Origin: Gammaproteobacteria bacterium
GTDB lineage: Bacteria; Pseudomonadota; Gammaproteobacteria; Eutrophobiales; Eutrophobiaceae
Reading direction: 5' to 3'
NCBI GenBank assembly: GCA_016198885.1
Contig: JACQHV010000098.1
Coordinates: forward strand, 1 to 9,158
DNA length: 9,158 bases
Positions 6,137-9,158 of the stretch are shown one piece after another; positions within the stretch are counted from its first letter, which is position 1; each line of letters opens with the position of its first letter. The position numbers were made by a program, and so were the translations under genes. Under the pieces are notes generated by a model. It worked only from the letters and a program-made list of their open reading frames with translations, made no database searches and had not been told where the DNA came from.

Positions 6137-6160
6137 GAAATTTATTATCCCACAAATTTC
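6137..6160. promoter_or_regulatory. Palindrome in the recA upstream region, possible operator
   Basis: GAAATTT (6137-6143) and AAATTTC (6154-6160) form a perfect 7-bp inverted repeat with a 10-bp spacer, about 30-50 bp before the recA start. On the minus strand the spacer contains GATAAT, a plausible -10 hexamer, without a convincing -35. The position suits a repressor site over a promoter. It is not the canonical gammaproteobacterial LexA sequence, and its A/T composition makes chance possible. Confidence 0.3.
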
Positions 6161-6170
6161 ACACGCTGGC

Positions 6171-6686
6171 CTAGCTCAATAGGGAATAACTGCGTCGAAC
6201 ACTGTATTGTGCGCCAGAATGGTGTGTAATCGATTGAACGAGTGCAAAATCCTTTACTTGCCAATTTACAGACAGGTTCTGAATTTGATGGTTTGCCAAT
6301 ACTGCTTTACGGGCGAGGGTAAGATGCGGTTTGAAGGGACGCCCATCCAGTGCTATCCCGCATTCTTTTGAAACTTCGTTAACACGGGCAACAAGCAAGT
6401 CCAGTTCCTCAGGTATGACTGCCGGGGCCATCCACAGAATTCCCGCCTTGCGCCACCAGCCAATGGTATCCAGTTTCAGCTCAAATCTCCTTGCCTTTAT
6501 TTGCATTGCGGCGACCTCAAGACCATCGACCATTTCATCATTCACCTGGCCCAGAAAGGCCAGGGTAATATGCAGATTTTCCGGCTGGACTGCCTTACCC
6601 CTTAAGCGGGGTATGGATTGCATCACAAGCTGCAATTGTTTCCGTGTGTCGTCATCCGGCCAGAGGGCAAAGAAGAGGCGGGGCAT
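6171..6686 (-). CDS. thpR: RNA 2',3'-cyclic phosphodiesterase (2H family, ThpR/LigT)
   Basis: A 2H-phosphoesterase that hydrolyses 2',3'-cyclic phosphate RNA ends to 2'-phosphates and can join tRNA half-molecules in vitro; cytosolic. It is 171 aa, normal size, starting MPRLFFALWPDDDTR like the family N terminus (RLFFA). Both catalytic HxTx motifs are present: HITL (39-42) and HLTL (121-124), each in a typical setting (ENLHITLAFLGQV, FKPHLTLARK). No Shine-Dalgarno is visible: the 5' leader consists of the heptamer repeat. It sits between pncC and recA, where many relatives have pncC directly beside recA. The family assignment is firm; its role in the cell is unclear even in model species. Confidence 0.93.
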   Translation of the reverse strand: MPRLFFALWPDDDTRKQLQLVMQSIPRLRGKAVQPENLHITLAFLGQVNDEMVDGLEVAAMQIKARRFELKLDTIGWWRKAGILWMAPAVIPEELDLLVARVNEVSKECGIALDGRPFKPHLTLARKAVLANHQIQNLSVNWQVKDFALVQSITHHSGAQYSVRRSYSLLS

Positions 6687-6692
6687 AAGACA

Positions 6693-6778
6693 GTTACGAG
6701 TTATAAGTCACAAGTATCAGGTATCCCTGAAGTTTAATTACTCGAACCTCTTGTAACCTATGACTTTTCACTCGTTAC
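6693..6778. repeat. Inward-facing GTnA heptamer arrays between pncC and thpR
   Basis: The left arm on the plus strand is four in-register 7-mers from 6693 to 6720: GTTACGA, GTTATAA, GTCACAA and GTATCAG. The right arm on the minus strand is four more from 6778 down to 6751: GTAACGA, GTGAAAA, GTCATAG and GTTACAA. All have GT at positions 1-2 and A at position 4. The outer 18 bases of the arms pair at 15 of 18 positions (6693-6710 with 6761-6778), so an RNA hairpin could form. The right arm includes the pncC stop codon; the left arm ends seven bases before the thpR start codon. It is probably a dispersed genomic repeat related to the array at 7751-7825. Confidence 0.7.
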
Positions 6779-7269
6779 TCTTTTTCAAGCATATCGATGA
6801 GCCCTTGCAGGGCCAGCAGACAGGCCTGATGTCTGATTTGGAGGCGATCACCATTGAATAATACCCGGCTAACCGTAGGGCCTTCGCCCTGTCGCATCCA
6901 CGCGAGGCAGACTGTGCCCACCGGTTTCTGTTCTGACCCACCGTCCGGGCCGGCAATGCCGGTGATTGCGACACTGACCTGTGCATGACTGTTCAACAAT
7001 GCCCCTTCCGCCATGGCACAGACTGTCTCTTCACTCACTGCGCCGAATTGGTCGAGCGTATCATGACTGACCCCTAAAAGTTCCTGCTTGGCGATATCAG
7101 AATAAGTCACAAAACCACGTTCAAACCACTGTGAACTTCCGGGAATGCGGGTGATAATCTCAGCCAACCCCCCTGCCGTGCAAGATTCTGCGGTAACAAG
7201 ATATTCATTCCCCTGGAGCAACAAATGTCCCAGACGTTCCGCCATGTCATGGAGCACCGAATCCGGCAT
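6775..7269 (-). CDS. pncC: Nicotinamide-nucleotide amidohydrolase (CinA C-terminal domain protein)
   Basis: Deamidates nicotinamide mononucleotide to nicotinic acid mononucleotide and ammonia, recycling the pyridine nucleotide released for example by DNA ligase; cytosolic. It is 164 aa, the stand-alone CinA C-terminal domain without the N-terminal MoaB-like domain of full CinA. Family motifs: TAESCTAGGLAE (26-37; Ser-29 the likely nucleophile), FVTYSDIAKQELLGV (53-67), GAVSEETV (76-83), and ITGIAGPDGGSEQKPVGTV (102-120). It starts inside the tadA stop (TAATG, one shared base), so the pair is probably coupled. Location upstream of recA is common in gammaproteobacteria. The stop codon lies within the heptamer repeat. 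Confidence 0.95.
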   Translation of the reverse strand: MPDSVLHDMAERLGHLLLQGNEYLVTAESCTAGGLAEIITRIPGSSQWFERGFVTYSDIAKQELLGVSHDTLDQFGAVSEETVCAMAEGALLNSHAQVSVAITGIAGPDGGSEQKPVGTVCLAWMRQGEGPTVSRVLFNGDRLQIRHQACLLALQGLIDMLEKE

Positions 7270-7745
7270 TAATCTGTTCCGCGCCGCTGTTCAAAAAATT
7301 CCTGCAAAATCTCAACACACTCCTTTTCGAGAACCCCACCGCAAATTGCCGGATGATGATTCAGGCGATTTGAATTCAGAATATTAAAAACACTGCCTGC
7401 GGCGCCAACCCGGCGGTCATAGGCACCGAACACCACACGCGCGACCCGTGCATGTACGATGGCACCCGCACACATGACACAGGGTTCCAGTGTGACATAC
7501 AGGGTTGTGTCACATAACCGATAATTTTTGAGTATGCGCCCGGCGTCTTGCAAGGCAATAATTTCGGCATGGGCGCATGGATCATTTCTGGAGATCGGCT
7601 GATTCCATCCCTGCGCGACAGATTCATTATTTAATACCAACACAGCGCCGACGGGGACTTCGCCTGCTGCCTCGGCCTGCCGGGCAAGGACCAGGGCTTT
7701 TTCCATCCAGTATTCATCGGCTGTTAGTTGCGTATTGTCTTTCAT
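7269..7745 (-). CDS. tadA: tRNA-specific adenosine deaminase
   Basis: Converts adenosine-34 of tRNA-Arg(ACG) to inosine, allowing one tRNA to read CGU, CGC and CGA; zinc-dependent dimer in the cytosol. It is 158 aa from ATG at 7745. The cytidine-deaminase fold signature is complete: HAE (59-61) with Glu-61 as proton shuttle, and PCVMC (88-92) with the two zinc cysteines. The N terminus MKDNTQLTADEYWMEKALVLA matches the family. The frame stays open to a TTG at 7793, but the extra residues are a translation of the heptamer repeat (RFTFHASRA) and are rejected. No clear Shine-Dalgarno precedes the ATG. It follows guaA by 95 bp, a common gammaproteobacterial neighbour, and shares one base with pncC. 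Confidence 0.96.
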   Translation of the reverse strand: MKDNTQLTADEYWMEKALVLARQAEAAGEVPVGAVLVLNNESVAQGWNQPISRNDPCAHAEIIALQDAGRILKNYRLCDTTLYVTLEPCVMCAGAIVHARVARVVFGAYDRRVGAAGSVFNILNSNRLNHHPAICGGVLEKECVEILQEFFEQRRGTD

Positions 7746-7750
7746 TGCTC

Positions 7751-7825
7751 GTGAAGCGTGAAACGTGAAACGTGAAGCGCGGGCTGAAACCAAAACGAAA
7801 TACGCTTCACGAATAACGTTTCACG
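7751..7825. repeat. Inward-facing GTGAAnC heptamer arrays between guaA and tadA
   Basis: The left arm on the plus strand is four perfect-register 7-mers at 7751-7778: GTGAAGC, GTGAAAC, GTGAAAC, GTGAAGC. The right arm on the minus strand is three from 7824 down to 7804: GTGAAAC, GTTATTC, GTGAAGC. The arms can fold on each other (7758-7778 with 7804-7824), the outer and inner units pairing perfectly and the middle one poorly, around a 25-base loop. The array fills most of the 95-bp spacer and ends five bases before the tadA start. It shares its unit length and GTnA start with the array at 6693-6778. Confidence 0.75.
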
Positions 7826-7841
7826 CGGCGCTCTGCGCCGC
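7825..7841. terminator. GC hairpin at the guaA stop codon, doubtful terminator
   Basis: GCGGCGC (7825-7831), loop TCT, GCGCCGC (7835-7841): a perfect 7-bp GC stem whose right end overlaps the last base of the guaA stop codon. A stem directly after a stop codon suits a 3' end. However, no T run follows on the guaA strand, so it is not a standard intrinsic terminator; it runs straight into the heptamer array and may be part of that repeat. Confidence 0.35.
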
Positions 7842-9158
7842 TACTCCCATTCAATGGTTGCGGGAGGTTTACTGGAAATATCGTAGGTCACACGGGATAT
7901 GCCGCTCACCTCATTGATGATCCTGTTCGCAACGGACTCAAGAAATTCATAAGGCAGTTTTGCCCAATGGGCCGTCATGAAATCGATGGTTTCGACGGCG
8001 CGCAGGCAGATGACATATTCGTATTTTCTGCTGTCACCCATCACGCCTACCGAACGCACCGGCAGGAAAACGGCAAAAGCCTGGCTGACCTTGTCATACA
8101 GATTCTGTTTACGCAGTTCTTCTATATATATGGCATCTGCCTTACGCAGCATATCCGCATATTCATTGCGCACCTCGCCCAGGATGCGCACACCGAGTCC
8201 GGGTCCCGGAAATGGATGCCGGTATACCATTTCGCGTGGTAACCCGAGCCGAATACCCAGATTGCGCACTTCATCCTTGAAGAGTTCACGCAAGGGTTCA
8301 ATCAGGTCAAGTTGCATGGCTTCAGGCAGCCCGCCAACATTATGGTGAGATTTGATGACATGTGCCTTGCCGGTTTTTGCTCCCGCCGATTCGATTACAT
8401 CGGGATAAATTGTCCCCTGCGCAAGCCACTTCACATCTTTGAGTTTGTCTGCTTCCTCTTCAAATACCTGAATAAATTCCCGGCCGATGATCTTTCTTTT
8501 CTCTTCTGGGTCAGGTACGCCGGCAAGCGCTTCAAGAAACCGTTTTTCCGCCTCAACCTTGATGACATGCACGCCCATAGTATTGGCAAATGTAGTCAGT
8601 ACCTGCTCTGCTTCATTCATACGTAATAAACCATTATCAACAAATACGCATGTCAATTGATTCCCAATCGCTTCGTGTAACAGTGTTGCGACTACAGATG
8701 AATCAACACCGCCAGACAGGGCCAGTAATACCTGATCTTTGCCTACCTGATTCTGTATTGAGCGGATGGAATCATCCACAATGTTTTCGGTTGTCCACAA
8801 CGTACTACATCCGGATATGTCGTGTATAAAACGTTGCAGTATCGCTGAACCCTGTCTGGTATGAGTAACTTCCGGGTGAAATTGCAGACCATAGAATTTT
8901 CTTGATTCATCAGCCATGCCTGCAATCGGAGAGTTGTCGGTCGACGCAATCACATTGAATCCTTCCGGCATCCTGATCACGCGGTCACCATGACTCATCC
9001 AGACATCCAGCAGACCATGCCCTTCTGCATTAGTATCATCCTGGATATTCTGTAATAAACGGGAATGACCACGGGCACGGACCCGCGCATAACCAAATTC
9101 GCGGATAGCAGAAGTCTCAACGCGACCCCCAAGTTGTTCCGCCATGGTCTGCATGCCG
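7841..9158 (-). CDS. guaA: GMP synthase (glutamine-hydrolysing), N terminus cut by window edge
   Basis: Converts XMP to GMP with ATP and glutamine, the last step of GMP synthesis; cytosolic dimer. 438 codons are in the window and read GMQTMAEQLGG at the right edge. The Met there is not the start but lies two residues after the catalytic Cys of the class I amidotransferase (the CYGMQTM motif), which is outside. By E. coli length (525 aa) about 87 residues are missing. Present are the triad His and Glu in GLQFHPEVTHT, the PP-loop LALSGGVDSS of the ATP pyrophosphatase domain, the VIKSHHNVGGLPE and HPFPGPGLGVR segments of the dimerisation domain, and the conserved end KPPATIEWE. No internal damage is seen. 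Confidence 0.98.
   Translation of the reverse strand, partial: GMQTMAEQLGGRVETSAIREFGYARVRARGHSRLLQNIQDDTNAEGHGLLDVWMSHGDRVIRMPEGFNVIASTDNSPIAGMADESRKFYGLQFHPEVTHTRQGSAILQRFIHDISGCSTLWTTENIVDDSIRSIQNQVGKDQVLLALSGGVDSSVVATLLHEAIGNQLTCVFVDNGLLRMNEAEQVLTTFANTMGVHVIKVEAEKRFLEALAGVPDPEEKRKIIGREFIQVFEEEADKLKDVKWLAQGTIYPDVIESAGAKTGKAHVIKSHHNVGGLPEAMQLDLIEPLRELFKDEVRNLGIRLGLPREMVYRHPFPGPGLGVRILGEVRNEYADMLRKADAIYIEELRKQNLYDKVSQAFAVFLPVRSVGVMGDSRKYEYVICLRAVETIDFMTAHWAKLPYEFLESVANRIINEVSGISRVTYDISSKPPATIEWE

Noticed and set aside
6108..6155. Extended RecA N terminus from the ATG at 6155 (MWDNKFPINL...)
   Set aside because: RecA proteins begin close to the MDEKK residues; the extension is not family-like, and GGTGAG is well placed for the ATG at 6107.
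7746..7793. TadA N-terminal extension from TTG at 7793
   Set aside because: The extra residues come from translating the heptamer repeat; the conserved protein begins at the ATG at 7745.

Overview
The window is a stretch of conserved housekeeping genes, all on the minus strand and tightly packed. In transcription order, from the right edge to the left, they are guaA (5' end cut off), tadA, pncC, thpR, recA, recX, alaS, lysC, csrA and a tRNA-Ser(GCU) gene cut by the left edge. The order recA-recX-alaS-lysC-csrA-tRNA-Ser is a gammaproteobacterial arrangement (Pseudomonas-like, with lysC between alaS and csrA). The protein sequences fit Gammaproteobacteria, but I cannot name a genus. Base composition looks moderate and I see no integrase, transposase, phage gene or CRISPR array.

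Right part (about 6171-9158): GMP synthase, tRNA adenosine deaminase, NMN amidase and RNA 2',3'-cyclic phosphodiesterase. tadA and pncC share one base (TAATG). Two of the spacers here, guaA/tadA and pncC/thpR, hold inward-facing arrays of degenerate heptamers beginning GTnA.

Middle part (4630-6107): recA and its modulator recX overlap by four bases. recX has no ATG, GTG or TTG start over its first two thirds. Its best start is a CTG overlapping the recA stop, behind a strong Shine-Dalgarno. This gene is easily missed by gene callers. recX in turn overlaps alaS by ATGA. No CTGT-N8-ACAG LexA box is visible near recA; a GAAATTT-N10-AAATTTC palindrome lies there instead.

Left part (1-4633): alanyl-tRNA synthetase, aspartokinase (with a well-placed internal start for a separate ACT-domain beta subunit), CsrA and tRNA-Ser. 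About 390 bases between csrA and the tRNA hold no protein gene. They contain a second, truncated tRNA-Ser 5' end (24-bp perfect direct repeat), two perfect 9-bp-stem hairpins directly beside it, and an inverted tRNA-Ser segment. As RNA, that inverted segment could pair with the D arm and anticodon stem of the intact tRNA just downstream. This small hairpin-rich, tRNA-derived element is the least ordinary part of the window.
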